Positions 31,456 through 43,599 of a stretch of 64,000 nt of DNA are shown here, piece by piece. The translations under genes were made by a program, and so were the position numbers. This DNA is from Pseudoips prasinana (lineage: Eukaryota; Arthropoda; Insecta; Lepidoptera; Nolidae): contig OX621255.1 in assembly GCA_951640165.1 (NCBI GenBank), positions 27,192,001 to 27,256,000 of the forward strand. The letters run 5' to 3'. The notes beneath the pieces are model-generated. The model saw only the letters and a program-made list of their open reading frames with translations, searched no databases and was not told the DNA's origin. Numbering within the stretch: position 1 is the first letter of the stretch; each line of letters starts with the position of its first letter.

Positions 31456-31830
31456 AAAATTTATGATTTTCAATTTGTGTTTAAGTATATGCCATAAAAT
31501 TAAAATTTAATATATTCACGGCTCCAGAACTTCTTAGCAGTTGGAATAATTTAGCCTTTTCGTAAACTAATATCCAATGTATGTTATATAGTATACTTAT
31601 TGATATTTTTTTTATAAATACCTAAAAACAGATAACTTTTCAGAAAACCTTATTTAAATATACTTTGTGCTACTTAAACCTCTTGGGTTAGAGCGTGACC
31701 CTTTCCGATATGGGTTCAACCGAGATATAAACAAATACCGACTATGTTTTGATAAATTACAAAAAAAAACTTACTACAACCCAGGGTAGGTTTTTATACA
31801 TTTTAATTAATACACTAACTTAAATATATA

Positions 31831-32092
31831 TATAATATTCACACACGGCCTTCTGATCCCAAACTAAGCAGATTTTGTACAATGGACACTGAATAATAAT
31901 ATTATTATTCAATATACTACTTTTCTTTTGTAATTTTGGTGTGTTAATACATACCTATATAGATAATTACACCCAGACACAAAACACAAAACAGAAACAG
32001 AACACAGTACATGCACACAAATATCTGTCCTGGTGGGAATCGAACCTACGACCTGCGGCGTGAAAAGCAAGCATTTACCAATCGCGCTAGTT
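31831..32092 (-). mobile_element. SINE-B copy
   Basis: Tail at left, B box (GGGAATCGAACCTACGACCT) and head end (GCAAGCATTTACCAATCGCG) at right. An AATAATAATATTATTATT stretch is inserted near 31890. Confidence 0.75.
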
Positions 32093-32469
32093 CATATTAA
32101 TATTGTTGATAATGGAGGTAGGTAATAACAACAATAATATTAACTACGCTATTTTATTTTAATCTACAATTAATATGTTTATTAATATGTTGTTTTATGG
32201 AGGATATTATCTAGAGGGCTTCTGACCTACGACAATTATAATATGATATATTTTTCAAAGTAAACATAGTTGAATATTACTGTATAATCAAGATAATTAT
32301 GCCTTCACATTCATGTTTATACGATATTCTTGTTTCATTTTTACATTTATAAAGGGGTGGTGTCCTAGTCAAAACCAATCAAGCAAACTACCAGAGTTTA
32401 TCGAGAAATGCCAGCTAACCTCAAATGCATTAGCAACCAGTAACGAATAATACTTTTCCTGTGTACCTT

Positions 32470-32920
32470 AATCAAAATCAAAAAGTCATTTATTCCGTTA
32501 AAATATTACATTTGTGTGGAATCGTCAATTTTTTTACCCTACCGTGCAGTGCATGACGTGGCCGCTACTGAGAAACACTACCAGAAAATTAAGTAGGAAT
32601 CCTTTTTTAAAATATTTATTTCTTACATAAAATTACATTGTATTTAAATGTGTTAATTTAGAGCGACTCAATCCCAAGCTGTTTTGTCACTTAAATAATC
32701 AGAAGTTTTGTAGTAAGCCCTGCTTCACAATTTGGCTTTTATAATTCTTTTAAACTTATTCATAGACATTTCTCGGATATCACTGGGAAGTTTGTTATAG
32801 AATCTAATACATTGCCCCATAAAAGAGTTACTTACTTTGTGGAGACGGGTGGTATGTAACACAAAGTTATGCTTATATCTAGTTTTTATATTATGAGTAT
32901 CACTCCTTTTACAGAAGGAG
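32470..32920 (-). pseudogene. LINE L4: reverse-transcriptase C-terminus and 3' UTR
   Basis: The - strand reads F-M-G-Q-C-I-R-F-Y-N-K-L-P, then R-E-M-S-M-N-K-F-K, S-R-A-Y-Y-K-T-S-D-Y-L and a stop after A-W-D: the C-terminal signature of a non-LTR ORF2. One in-frame TGA breaks it just before S-R-A-Y-Y. The 3' UTR contains GCCACGTCATGCACTGCACG and ends AATAAATGACTTTTTGATTT. Confidence 0.7.
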
Positions 32921-33129
32921 TTTTATATATATGCATATAAATTAGATTGTCATATATATACTGACATGCTTTAAGATAATTAAATAATAATTATAAAATT
33001 CTACTATCGCACCTCTCGCCACAGACAGGGAGTTCATCCTCGCATCCTCGAACCTTTTAGATCTCGTACGGTTCGTTTCGCGTTCGTGAAATGAATTCCC
33101 TGATACTGTTTTTCTAAGTGACTACATCA

Positions 33130-33240
33130 TGGGGCCCTTTAAAATATTGACCCTAGTGTAGCAAGCGTTCATAAGCTACGGTGACCACTTACCATCGGTC
33201 GGGCAGTCTACTTGTTTGCCAACTAAGTTTTATAAAAAAC
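33130..33240 (+). repeat. Repeat G-related fragment
   Basis: GTTCATAAGCTACGGTGACC, ACTTACCATCGG and CTTGTTTGCCAACTAAGTTT: the 3' end of a subfamily related to repeat G. Confidence 0.55.
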
Positions 33241-33477
33241 AACACTATCCGTATCTTCTTAGTATTTCATTATATTCAGTTGCTTTAACAAACAGTTTTG
33301 TTTGAATCGGATTAGAAACTTCAAATTTAGGAGTAAAAGTCTAAAACGGTTCTATGATGCAAGTGTCCTTTTACTTAATTTAACACTAAATATTTACTGC
33401 CTACTTAACTCTTTCCTATAACTAAAATTTTAGTTAATTGTTAAACCTTATTATTGTTCTTCTTTTATTCAATACAA

Positions 33478-33716
33478 ATAATAATACTATCCTGGGACTT
33501 AATTCACGGAGCTTGTACTATGGAAACCAGATAAATGATATACTACATGTACTACTTTTCTTTTGTAAATTTATACTTATATAGATAATTACACCCAGAC
33601 TCAAGATAAACAGACATATTCATGCAAAGAAATATCGGTACTGGGTGGGAATCGTACCCACGACCAGCGGCGTGAAAGGTAAGCATTTGCCAACTACGCT
33701 TACCGGCCCGTCAAAC
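33478..33716 (-). mobile_element. SINE-B copy
   Basis: From the AATAATACTATCCTGGGA tail to GCATTTGCCAACTACGCTTA and CCGGCCCGTCA. Complete apart from a small deletion after the tail. Confidence 0.75.
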
Positions 33717-34049
33717 CTGAACCGACTTCTAAAAAAGAAAATTATCATCGCGTCTTTCAAAGCACGGTAATACTCAGAAATAAAACACACCAATAAAATG
33801 ACCTTCATGATCCATAAAAAACATAAACCTATTATAGTTTATAAATATTTATTTATTCCTTTTTCAAAACTCCTTAATTGAATAGATGCATAATATTTTG
33901 TTTGTATAGTATATTATTTATTATAGTATAGTATTATTAATATTTAAAATATAAGTATGTTTATGTAAATTGTATATAAGTACATAACTTTGAATATTTA
34001 ACTGTACACTACAACTATTGCCTTTTCTGTCTTATTTTTTCCTTGTCCA

Positions 34050-34170
34050 ACCAACGGTTGTCTGGAAGAGATTGCTACAAAGCGATAAGACCGCCGATTG
34101 TACCTGTATTTGCTTATTTGTAAGTTATATATTGTTTCTTTTGATGCAATAAAGTGTACTCTATCTATCT
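34050..34170 (+). repeat. LINE L3, 3'-tail fragment
   Basis: AACGGTTGTCTGGAAGAGAT, AAGCGATAAGACCGCCGATT, CAATAAAGTGTACTCTATCT. Confidence 0.75.
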
Positions 34171-34489
34171 ATTTAAAACTAGATTTTTCATGGCCCGCAT
34201 ATTAAAAACCAAATTTTAATGAATCCACGTGTTTCTCCGTACGTCAAATATATGAAAGCTATGTCGCATCGATGCGTCTCTTGACACGTCACTCATGGCG
34301 GTGCTTAACACGCCGCTCATACGCCGCACTAGTGAGAACGTGGCTTTAAGAGGAATTCCCAGATGGTATCGCTCTTCACGCAAACATGTTAAATAGAAAA
34401 CACTACAAAAATTTACGGCTATATTATCCTGCTTCCTCTTCCACTACTAAACCGATTTAAATTTCTTTTAGGTAAAAAGATTAAAATAA

Positions 34490-34985
34490 AAATCATTTAT
34501 TTGCGTGAATAAGGTGACAAAAGTTCTTAACATAGTACAAATAGGTATCTCTTACTCTACTTTTCAGCATGCAAATATACATTTTATTATTAAAAAATTA
34601 CCATACAATTTATAGACATTTACTTAATTCATTATTAATAATAATACATAGCAATATAGTTTTTTTTAAATATATACACACAAGACTAACACACAAGGCT
34701 CACAGCTTATAGTCGAGGTATTCTTGTATACTATAAAAACATTTATCCGTTAAAAATTTGGTTAAAAAACGTTTAAATTTAAAAAATGGTAGTGCTTTTA
34801 TGAAACTGGGCACTTTATTAAATAATTTAATACACATAATATAGCTGTTGTTAGCTGTACACGTGAGATTCGTTTTCGGTCTGTATAGCTTTTTAGCATT
34901 TACAGGCCGAGTTGCATAGTAAGGCGTTGCTTGCGGGAAAATTGACCTGTTTTTAAATGCAAATAAAAAAAAATCAGTTATCATG
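34490..34985 (-). pseudogene. LINE L5: reverse-transcriptase C-terminus and 3' UTR
   Basis: 34985-34700 encodes an unbroken 94-codon C-terminal piece with S-Y-I-M-C-I-K-L-F-N-K-V-P, F-F-K-F-K-R-F-L and Y-S-I-Q-E-Y-L-D, a typical non-LTR ORF2 end. The 3' UTR continues to about 34490. 5'-truncated; different lineage from L3 and L4. Confidence 0.65.
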
Positions 34986-35904
34986 GGATAATAAATTTAC
35001 TCTGAATGTTAATCACTTAAACAATTTTTTTATTTATTTTAGGCATTTTAAAATATATTTCTTTATTATTTTTTATCAGTTACTAAAAAAATAAAATCAT
35101 ACTCATAATATTTATTTGCTTAACATAATACGTAAACGTAATCATCTTGCACAAGACATTTATTCGGTTAAAATGTGACATTTATCTGGAATCCTCAATT
35201 TTCATGACATGAAATCGTATGAAATGAAATAATATGATGTAAAGTTTACTTTTAAAATGGATTCCTATCTGTTCCTAGTATCTGCCACGCACTGCACGTT
35301 AAGAAAAAAAATGATTCCACGTTTATGACACATTTAAAATGTTGAATTTAAAATTTGAATAAAGAATATTATGTTTGTTTGACAGAATGTCAGCTAGTCA
35401 TGGCTCTTAAATAGTGACCAAAGAGGTTATCAGTATAACATACGCATTTTGTTTTATAATTTTTTTCTGGAATAAAGAACTCATTAACTGGAAACTCAAT
35501 AACAAAAATGTTGATAATGTAGAGTAGGTAGTCCACGTCACAAGGTTGATAGCGTGTTGACCAATGAGATCATTAAATTCCATGTACTTTAATTGTTTTT
35601 TAATAGGTTTGTGTGTTTTCGAGATCCGCACGGAAAGCAAGTTCTACGGGGATTTATTCGTTCAAGTGATACCTTAATTTATAAATATTTACAAAATTAC
35701 ATTTATTAACTAATAAAAAAAATATTTAGGTCGGTGCGCCTGCGCTGTTACAGCCGTGGAGCTCTACTTTTAGGATTAAATAATTATTATACTGTGTGAC
35801 AGACGGCATAGGATATCGCCACCACATCTCATAACTAACAAACTGAACTATAAATAATCGTTTTTAATTTTTTTGCAGATAGATTGAATTCCAAATTAAT
35901 TAAT
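34986..35904. other. Mostly unrecognised; one LINE tail fragment
   Basis: 35150-35290 resembles the L4 3' UTR (CATTTATTCGGTTAAAATGT; CTGCCACGCACTGCACG). The rest is AT-rich with no supported exon. Confidence 0.45.
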
Positions 35905-36160
35905 TCATCATCATGACATCCGAATGATGTCCATCCCCCACGGTAGGGGGCGTGGAAGTCGTCCCGGCGTGGAAGACTCCAAAGAACGGGCAACAGCGTC
36001 TCACGGTGTACTATGCCCATCATACTGCGATCGCCAACCTGTTTGCCAAGCGTGGCGATTATGGCATATCCCTCCGAAAGATGGAAACAACTCCATCGTG
36101 GACATCTTTTGGGCAGGGCCTTTGCCCAACAGTGGACGTCGTTCGGGTTTCATGATGAGT
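35905..36160 (+). repeat. Repeat F copy 2
   Basis: GGGGGCGTGGAAGTCGTC, CATACTGCGATCGCCAACCT, AAGCGTGGCGATTATGGCAT, and TTTGCCCAACAGTGGACGTC at the end. The open frames here follow the repeat, not a gene. Confidence 0.7.
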
Positions 36161-36427
36161 TAACTCATTTGGAATGCAGACGTACAATCTAGACGTACAA
36201 TCCAATTAATAAAAAACTGCCTATGTACCATCTAACTACGAATAAAAGCAATAATGAAATAACAACTTGGCTCCAGGCACTGACCTATGACGAAACTGAG
36301 AAGCTTTTGACCAATCTGACATAAACTTTAATATAATAAAAAGAAACATCTATAAATACTATTTACCTGGTATCCTTGCGCAAAAAGTAAAAATAATAAA
36401 AAAATACTCATACGTGCATCCACAAAA

Positions 36428-36485
36428 AAACCTCACACACTCACATACCACACACACACACTCATACAGACACTCACACACATAC
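36428..36485. repeat. Interrupted (CA)n / ACTC microsatellite
   Basis: Alternating CACACA and CTCA units; leads into repeat M. Confidence 0.8.
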
Positions 36486-36499
36486 GTTTGCTCAAACTA

Positions 36500-36722
36500 T
36501 TATTTTATTTTTCTCATATTTTATACAGTTAATATGGTCAATACTCCCAGGAGTGCGGGACCTGGTGACCTGAAATACACGCCTACTAGAGCCTAGTTTG
36601 GGCATCAGTCTTTCACAATATTTTTGTTTAATGTTGTACAATTTTCAATGTTTGTAACCATAACACTATGTACCATATTATAATATTGTGGAGAGAAATA
36701 AATAATATTGATTGATGATTTA
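36500..36722 (+). repeat. Repeat M copy
   Basis: GGGACCTGGTGACCTGAAAT, GCCTAGTTTGGGCATCAGTC, then ATTGTGGAGAGAAATAAATA. Related pieces at 6495-6790 and, reversed, 57440-57540. The AATAAATAAT end suggests a transcript 3' end. Confidence 0.55.
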
Positions 36723-37079
36723 TAGTTCAGTTTGTTAGTTACACACACAAGACCTCCATTGTATGTTGTGTTATTTCAAACACATATATCTCCAATTTTA
36801 CTGATTATTTTAATTCCATAATAATTACACATCGGGGCATTACTAATGTGTTACCAACGTTTTCCATGTCAATACAGTGATGATACTGAGATACTGAGAA
36901 CGCAAGTTAAGACTATCAGAATCTCTTGCCTCAATTATCCAGAGAAGCAGTGAAAGCATCCTAGGCTAATTGCAAACACAATACAAAAAGTGCGTGAAAC
37001 CTGTATAAAACTTTATTTCTTATTTTAACCTTTAAAAGTACAATGGTATAATTGCTCCCATTTCTTTATATATACTGTA

Positions 37080-37344
37080 CTAGCGGCCCGGTACGTGCTT
37101 CGCTACGTATAAGGCATAGTAATAAAAAAATGATTAAGTTCATTTATTCAAACAAAACAATATTTTAAATTGCTAAAAGATGTTGATTTTACACGTTTTC
37201 AAGACTTTTTTACGTACAAACCTTCCCTGAACTTCCACGAATAATTCAAGACCAAAATTAGCCAAATCGGTAAAGGCGTTGTTGAGTTATAACATTACAA
37301 CGAAAAGTGGCATTGATTTATATATATATATATATATACAGAGA
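37080..37344 (-). mobile_element. Helitron-like family E, complete copy
   Basis: On the - strand it begins TCTCTGTATATATATATATA (a TA microsatellite at 37318-37338) and ends CACGTACCGGGCCGCTAG, with A and T flanks. 265 bp; hairpin TACGTA..GCACGTA before the CTAG. Confidence 0.7.
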
Positions 37345-37409
37345 TTGAGTTGTAATAACAGCTAAGATTTTATCAGTATTTCCTTAGAAACTAATTCAGT
37401 GCTACTCAA

Positions 37410-37548
37410 GAAGGTACTCATAGCCCGAACTCTCAGCTGCTTGCAAGTGATGGGAGACTGGTTAAGTGATTTAATTTATGAGTGTATCCGTGCATTCGAG
37501 GGCAAGTTAAGCTGTCGGTACCAGCAGTGATCCTTACACAACTATCGT
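37410..37548 (-). repeat. Repeat D fragment
   Basis: CATTCGAGGGCAAGTTAAGC, TGTCGGTACCAGCAGTGATC: diverged antisense copy of the middle of repeat D. Confidence 0.45.
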
Positions 37549-37679
37549 TAAGATCTCCAGTTGCAATTCTCTGGTTTAATGAGGATGTAGCCTCGTTATA
37601 TCGTTTTTTCTCCCGCTTTGATCTGGAGAGAAGTGCAACTGCTTTATTTCCATCTCCTCCTTATTTCTTTCAGATATGT

Positions 37680-37808
37680 TGTGGGAACCAAGACAGTCGA
37701 AACAATTCCCCGGAATACTCGGCCTCACCGCTTAGTGTCATGTCACTGTGTGTCACTGTTGATCCTGAATTACAGGAGTTGCAGTGGTGGGTAAGAAGGA
37801 GGGATTAG
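37680..37808 (+). repeat. Repeat H copy 1
   Basis: CCTCACCGCTTAGTGTCATG, GTCACTGTTGATCCTGAATT, AGGAGTTGCAGTGGTGGGTA. Also at 41555, 52783 (reverse) and 58263. Confidence 0.6.
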
Positions 37809-37834
37809 ACCCAATTAAAAAATACTATAATTAA

Positions 37835-38125
37835 GATATATACCCGCGCAACCCAACCGCGCGCTCCTTAAGCACCGGATGTGACAAAAATTGGCCTTAG
37901 ATAAAAGTCTTTTCCTCATGGTATGGTGGTCTTCTTCGAGTAGGATCTCCAGAAAATCAATAAAACAATAAACATGTGTTTTATGTATGGAAGAGGTACC
38001 CGCGCGACCCAACCGTGCGGTCGGCTGTTGATATGACATAAATTGACCTTATAAAAGAGTGCTTTTCTCACGGTATGGTATGGATGGCCTTCCTCCAGTA
38101 GGATAAACAGCACTACCAACATCGT
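37835..38125. repeat. Repeat N: two diverged tandem units
   Basis: 37835-37960 and 37984-38125 share TACCCGCGCRACCCAACCG, TGACATAAATTGACCTTA or its variant, CTTTTCTCACGGTATGGT and AGTAGGATAAACAGCA or its variant. Confidence 0.65.
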
Positions 38126-38214
38126 GAACAGTGAAGCTTTGGAAAATTATGCAAATTAATAACAAAAAAACGTAAATTAATTCTTATGTTTAATTTCAAT
38201 GAACTAAAAAACAT

Positions 38215-38490
38215 ACAAAGAGGTTTTTATTCACGTAGACTTTAAAAAAGGCGCTTGTAAATAGTCGGAACATGTTTGTAGTAATACAGTTATTATTTCT
38301 AGTTACTTATTACAGATATTTAGGTACACGGAATGTTAAAACAATTATACAATTTATTTTATAATGGAAGTGAAATTTAGCTAGCTTGTATTAAGTTATT
38401 GTCAAGGAGATTATGTTTAGGTTTAATTATTGAAATTCATATTTTACTACATATTGTCCGAATGGTTGGTTCTATGATGTTCTATGTTCT
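38215..38490 (+). repeat. Dispersed repeat lacking MITE-1 (paired with 56250-56610)
   Basis: Shares TTTTTATTCACGTAG, TTATTATTTCTAGTTACTTA, GATATTTAGGTACACGGA and TACATATTGTC..GAATGGTT with 56250-56610. At the point where the other copy carries MITE-1, this copy has only a short unoccupied sequence. Confidence 0.65.
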
Positions 38491-38496
38491 GGACTC

Positions 38497-38528
38497 TTTC
38501 ATGTCTTATCTTATGATAAGACATGAAA
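38497..38528. repeat. Perfect hairpin, 14-bp arms
   Basis: TTTCATGTCTTATC, loop TTAT, GATAAGACATGAAA. Confidence 0.9.
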
Positions 38529-39428
38529 TGATATCAAACATTTTGTTAATATTAATAAATGAACCTTGCGAAGGCGGGACAGAATATATAGTCCGGTTTA
38601 CTACTGAACCTTATTAAAGTAAACTGCGAGTCGCACAAGTCCAGTTTTGGTATTATCATATAAAAATAATATTAATGAGATGATAAAATTATTATCGTAG
38701 TTCAAGAGTTCAATTCAATATGTCTATCTGTTGGTTGTCGGGTGTTATTAGATGTTTAGTTTCACTATGATTTTTAGAGAAGTTGGATCCTACCGCAACG
38801 ACTTTTTTTTGTTGATTAGGCAGGTGAAATGCCTTCGCCTGCAATCTGCCAGAACTATTCGTAAAAAGTTTCAGGAACTCCAGAACTCATTGGTATGCAT
38901 CGAGAACTCTCATTTTTTTGTGAGATTTTTGAAAATGATCTGCTACGTCATTTTTTTGATTGACTTTTTCTGACTTAAAATATCAGAACTATTTTTAAAT
39001 AGTATCAGGAACTATGGAACTCACCTGCATGCGATGAGAATTCTTATTTATTTTTGATCTGATGAAAAATGATCTGCCTAATTCATGGACATCTTCGCAT
39101 GGCACCCGCAGAAACTATCTGCAGCTGGGTATGTCCGACTTGCACCTAAACCTAATCTGCAGTGGATTTCTCTTGGCAACTGATGAGAGGAGCCCCGGGA
39201 ACGTGGGCATGCTGGTCCGCTGCCCCTTTTTGCGTCATGACCCAGATGCTGGGGCCACGTAGCCTGGGAGGGCTTTGGATTGCCCTCTCCCATTGCTGAC
39301 TCTATCTGTAGTAAGCTAGGTTTAGTAAAGGTAGAATTCAGTAATGAAAGATAGTAACGGGTAACTCAAATAATTAATTTTATGTTGTTATTCTTTGGTT
39401 CTTTAGACCTATGGGCTCTACTACTATC
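38529..39428. other. No gene seen
   Basis: AT-rich. Two related blocks (around 38815-38960 and 38960-39075) both contain CAGAACTATT and CTGATGAAAA/TTGAAAATGATCTGC, suggesting an old tandem duplication. A GC-richer patch at 39120-39290 has no second copy here. Confidence 0.4.
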
Positions 39429-40160
39429 TATTGGTGGAATAACTAATACATATTGGCTATTCCACTAATGATGTGAGGAACCTAGCTTGTTATTCGTAAC
39501 CTATTTATTTTGTACCTTAAGGTTTAAATATATGTATAGTGTCATAATAACCATAACGCTAGTCAATATGGGAGTGATCGTTCTGCCAACAAACTGTTGT
39601 GTAATAGTTTTAAAATATTAATTTATTTTCTACTAACTGTGCTTATAAGGCAGTCCAGGGTACATTCTTTCACTGGTATTCCTCCTATTTCAATACTGGC
39701 TGTGCCATCCGGTTGCACCTGCGGTAACCTTTATAAATCATATCCTATGAGTTACTCGGATATATGCATAAGCTACAAAGTTTCATCAAAATTCGTTAAA
39801 ATAATATTAAATGATGTGTGTTTCATAGTAATATATATAATATTTTATTCATTTTATATTCTTTGAGGCTGAAAATAATAGAAACATATTTGCAAATATA
39901 ATATCGTATTTTTTTTTTAAATTTTAAAACATTTATTACATAATTTATAATATTAATAAATAGCCACTAACCGCCAAACTGCACAGCAGTTTGTTGGCAG
40001 AAAGATCACTCCCTTATTGACTAGGGTTATGGTTATAATGACACTATACATACTATTTAAGCCTTAAGGCTAAAGGTACAAAATAAATAGGTTACAAATA
40101 GCAAGGTAGGTTCCTTACATCATTGGTAGAATAGCCAATATGTATTAGTTATTCCAGCAA
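39429..40160. mobile_element. Element with ~170-bp terminal inverted repeats
   Basis: 39429-39600 and 39976-40160 are inverted copies (about 85% by eye), starting TTGGTGGAATAACTAATACA. The ~370-bp core has no convincing ORF. A foldback-type non-autonomous DNA element; target duplication not evident. Confidence 0.7.
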
Positions 40161-40729
40161 AGTCGCAATAAACAAACTTATCTTAAATATATTTCGTGTT
40201 TATTTTACGTCCTCAATTGTTGCACTGCATCTGCAGATTTCTCAGTAAGCCAAAAAAATACCCAACACAGAATGATTAAGCACAATTTTATGAAACCCTA
40301 GCCGACATTAAGACGGGATATTAAAGAACAGGAAAAGTGCCGACTCACAATGACCTTGTAACGCTTCAATCAACCTTTTTTCCTTTGGAAACCATAAAAC
40401 TTGATGTAAAGGCAACTTGATGTTTCAATGGAAACCTGATTTATTTTGTAGGTGTGCAGGTGACTAGCAATTGAGATTAATTAAAAACTATACTAATAGA
40501 CTACTGGCCTGCTAATAATATTAATAAATACTTTATTTCAGCAATAAAAATCGCCATATGGTGTTGAAGCACGATTTGAACATCGGGTTGACACGTGGAG
40601 CCGTGCCCAATGTTCAAGGAATGGATTATCCATTTTCTCTGCTAGCATAATTAGAATTCTGTTGGTGCTCCCATGCAACTGAGTTAACATTGAAGCCTTT
40701 TGTTATTATGCCGTAAAAGTCGTCAACAT

Positions 40730-40857
40730 GTGTCTCGGCGAACATTTTAGATGCTAAGCCTGAGGGGTTCGATCTCCACCCAGGAAAAATCTTTATGTGG
40801 TGAGCATGATTATTTCTACGGTGTAATTTATGTGTAATATATATGTATTTATAAATA
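40730..40857 (+). repeat. SINE-C fragment
   Basis: GAGGGGTTCGATCTCCACCC (B-box region) followed by GTGGTGAGCATGATTATTTC and TATGTATTTATAAATATA, a diverged relative of 52188-52437. Confidence 0.5.
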
Positions 40858-41098
40858 TAAAAGGCGCTTATAGCTAGATGCGCTTAACGGTCCGTAAGTG
40901 AGCGAGACAGTGGTTTTATTTATGACGGCTCCGTGCTTCGGAGCGCACGTGGAGCTATCAGTCCCGCTTGTAGCCATTAGGCAACAGTCGTTAAGCCATG
41001 TCAGAGGACTACTGGGCTTGAACAACTCTAGTGGTAGAGTTGTTCAAGCCACCACTGCCCATACTAGCCACTGCCCATACTATAAGAAAGTAAGAAAT
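40858..41098 (-). repeat. Repeat D copy with internal palindrome
   Basis: Antisense repeat D (CTCCGTGCTTCGGAGCGCAC; TTAAGCCATGTCAGAGGACT). At 41015-41050 GGCTTGAACAACTCTA is followed by GTGG and its exact complement. CCACTGCCCATAC is then duplicated at 41052-41080. Confidence 0.7.
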
Positions 41099-41119
41099 AA
41101 AAAATATGTTTATAAGTTG

Positions 41120-41187
41120 TCACAGTACAGGCTCAGCTTAGTTTGAAACCAAATAGCAGAGTGATAGTTGTCCCAAGATATTATTTA
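41120..41187 (+). repeat. SINE-B, 3' fragment
   Basis: CACAGTACAGGCTCAGCTTA, GTTTGAAACCAAATAGCAG, TTGTCCCAAGATATTATTTA. Confidence 0.6.
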
Positions 41188-41554
41188 TTTCTTGAAAATG
41201 TATGTGGGAGTTTGATCTGTGGAATAGCGAGCGTGATATATGTTAAGTGGCTTGCAACCTATATTTGGAGTGGTTTATTGTACGGATCTTGTAGCGTCAA
41301 GAAACAACTTCCGTGCGTTTGTACTTTGCCATACCTACCATTGGAATCAAATATAACGTAGTCACGTCATAGCACCCTTAAAATTCACCCTTTGTGCTTT
41401 GAAACTGGATTTCCTAGTTGCATTTTTCTCGATGTATAAGTTTCTTCTTCTAGCGTTATATCATTCTGTGTCTAGCTTTGCTCTGGATGGAAATGGAATT
41501 ACAATTTTCTAACTCCTTGTTTCTTTCTGATTAAAGCGATTCACCGGGACATGA

Positions 41555-41630
41555 TCAATGTAATTTCATTGTGTGCCACTTTTGAAGCTTTCAGAAGTTG
41601 CAGTGATGGGTAAAAGAGATGGAAGAGTAC
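41555..41630 (+). repeat. Repeat H fragment
   Basis: TTTCATTGTGTGCCACTTTT, CAGAAGTTGCAGTGATGGGT. Confidence 0.5.
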
Positions 41631-41889
41631 CAGAAAAATATATATGGAGCTATGGATGTTAGCCTAGGAGGATTTCACAGCTTTACTCCAAAATAAAGGC
41701 GAGCGTGGGATTTTATGGGTCGGTCATATGAGGCGGTCGGTTGTTTTAAATTTTGATTAAATGTCACTACGTTAATACATAGTCGCGAGCTATTCACCGG
41801 ATTGACTATCGACTTCCAGGCTATAAGCTATTGTGGCTGCTAGAATTTGTCGACTTACAGTTAACTTCAAAGTTTATAGATTGTTTCTT

Positions 41890-42230
41890 ATTTATTTACC
41901 CAGGGAGTTTCTGTTCATAGACATAGGTATGTATTATCCGCTTACAAACGAAACTAATAAGCATTTGAGCTGCTTCTGAAGTTGGCTCGGCAAGTATACT
42001 GAGTGAGACAAATTCCAACGTCAAGTTTATTGAACTTAAACTTACGCATAAATATTTATCGCTAATCTTTGTTCCGTACACAGTAAATGTTGCACATCCT
42101 CCATTACTTCGCATACTTCACAATAATTAGGAGAATCAATTTTTTTCATTAAATAAGCAAATTTACTGGATGGATGGTGCCCCGCACGAAGTCTATATGC
42201 CAACACTATATGTATGACCCAATCTCAAGT
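41890..42230 (-). pseudogene. LINE L6: ORF2 C-terminal relic
   Basis: The - strand reads L-A-Y-R-L-R-A-G-H-H-P-S-S-K-F-A-Y, then C-E-V-C-E-V-M-E-D-V-Q-H-L-L: the zinc-knuckle-like C-terminus found after the RNase H or RT domain of R1/I/jockey-type LINEs. The frame then ends at a stop. 5'-truncated. Confidence 0.55.
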
Positions 42231-43599
42231 AGATTGGGTCGAACCATCGAACCCTAGGCACCCTAGGAGGTTCACATTGTAAAACTTAAATACAAAATAC
42301 CTTTTTCTTTAGAAATTTCGTCAAAATTCATTCAAATCAGATAAGATAATGTTCGTGATGTAACGTATATGTGTTGGATTACATACAATGTGCAATATAT
42401 ACCCTAGTATCGGAGAATGCAAATCAGTTACGCGAATCCAGTCAGTGCACTTGATGGTTTGCCCACGTATCTGTGTATTGATACAGTTGGTTGCTACAAG
42501 ACTAAATCGATCAAATAATAATTAGGTACCAGGCTTGGGAGACAGAGGTCATCGATCGCTGTATTATGGTCACAGTTTACAGAAAGACGCTGCCGTGCCG
42601 CCCATCCTCTAGTAGGTCTCCCGGGACGTTCTCAAGCTCTCTACGGAAAGGTATAGGGTAGTTACGTTCATTACCATAACCATACAGTTCATCCAGTACT
42701 CTAAGTCATAAAACATCAGCTGCAGGTAGCAATCCTATATTTGATTTAGACTTTTTATCAATATTTTTAGCAATCAACAGATTTACTTTTGGATATAGGT
42801 AATAATAATAATAATTAATAATTTATTTAAGATAAAATTCTTAACAACTAAACATAAAATAAAACTACAAATACAATTTTTCTTAATTCGCTACAAACGT
42901 TACAGGTGTGCCTGAACTAGGTAATCCTGTATTTCAGGCAAAGGAGTGCTAGTATTAATATATTCTAAAAATAGTCACTTACATAACATAATTATAATAT
43001 ACGTGATCTGATTATTCTAACAATGGTTGCAAAAGGTAAAAAGCGCGTACTTGGGTTACATACAATGTTATTGAACCCAAACAATTGGTGCGTATGCTAA
43101 TTTATAACAATTACATCGTAATGACTTTGTTGGTTTCACATTCTTAAACATCAATTTCAAATCATCAATTTCTTTACATAATCAATATTATAAAACAGTT
43201 CAAAACAACTTTATTTCTTTATTTCAAAAGTTTCTCTGTATCTTCGTAGGACAAGGCTTGGAGAGCATTCTTAAGGGCTTGTTTACAATTATTATATCAA
43301 TAAGTAAAACGAAAACGACTTTCTGAATAAAAACATTATATAAAATCTTAGTACAAATTACATTTAATATTTGAATTTCCTTACTACATAAACCTTCTAC
43401 GTAAACCATATATTTAAAGCGGTAAAATTTTTGTTATTGGAATCTTGTTATAGAAGAGCTCCAGTAAGTAGCTCCAAACAATTGATACTGTTATAGACTA
43501 AAATACTGAAATATATACTATTTGATTTGATAAACCGGCAACTAAATAAATATTGTATTAAATCTTTAAAATATTACATTACGTACCAACTTACTCTTT
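42231..43599. other. No gene seen
   Basis: AT-rich with a GC-richer block at 42530-42720 and an ATA/ATT-rich stretch at about 42800. Short frames only; nothing recognised. Confidence 0.45.
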
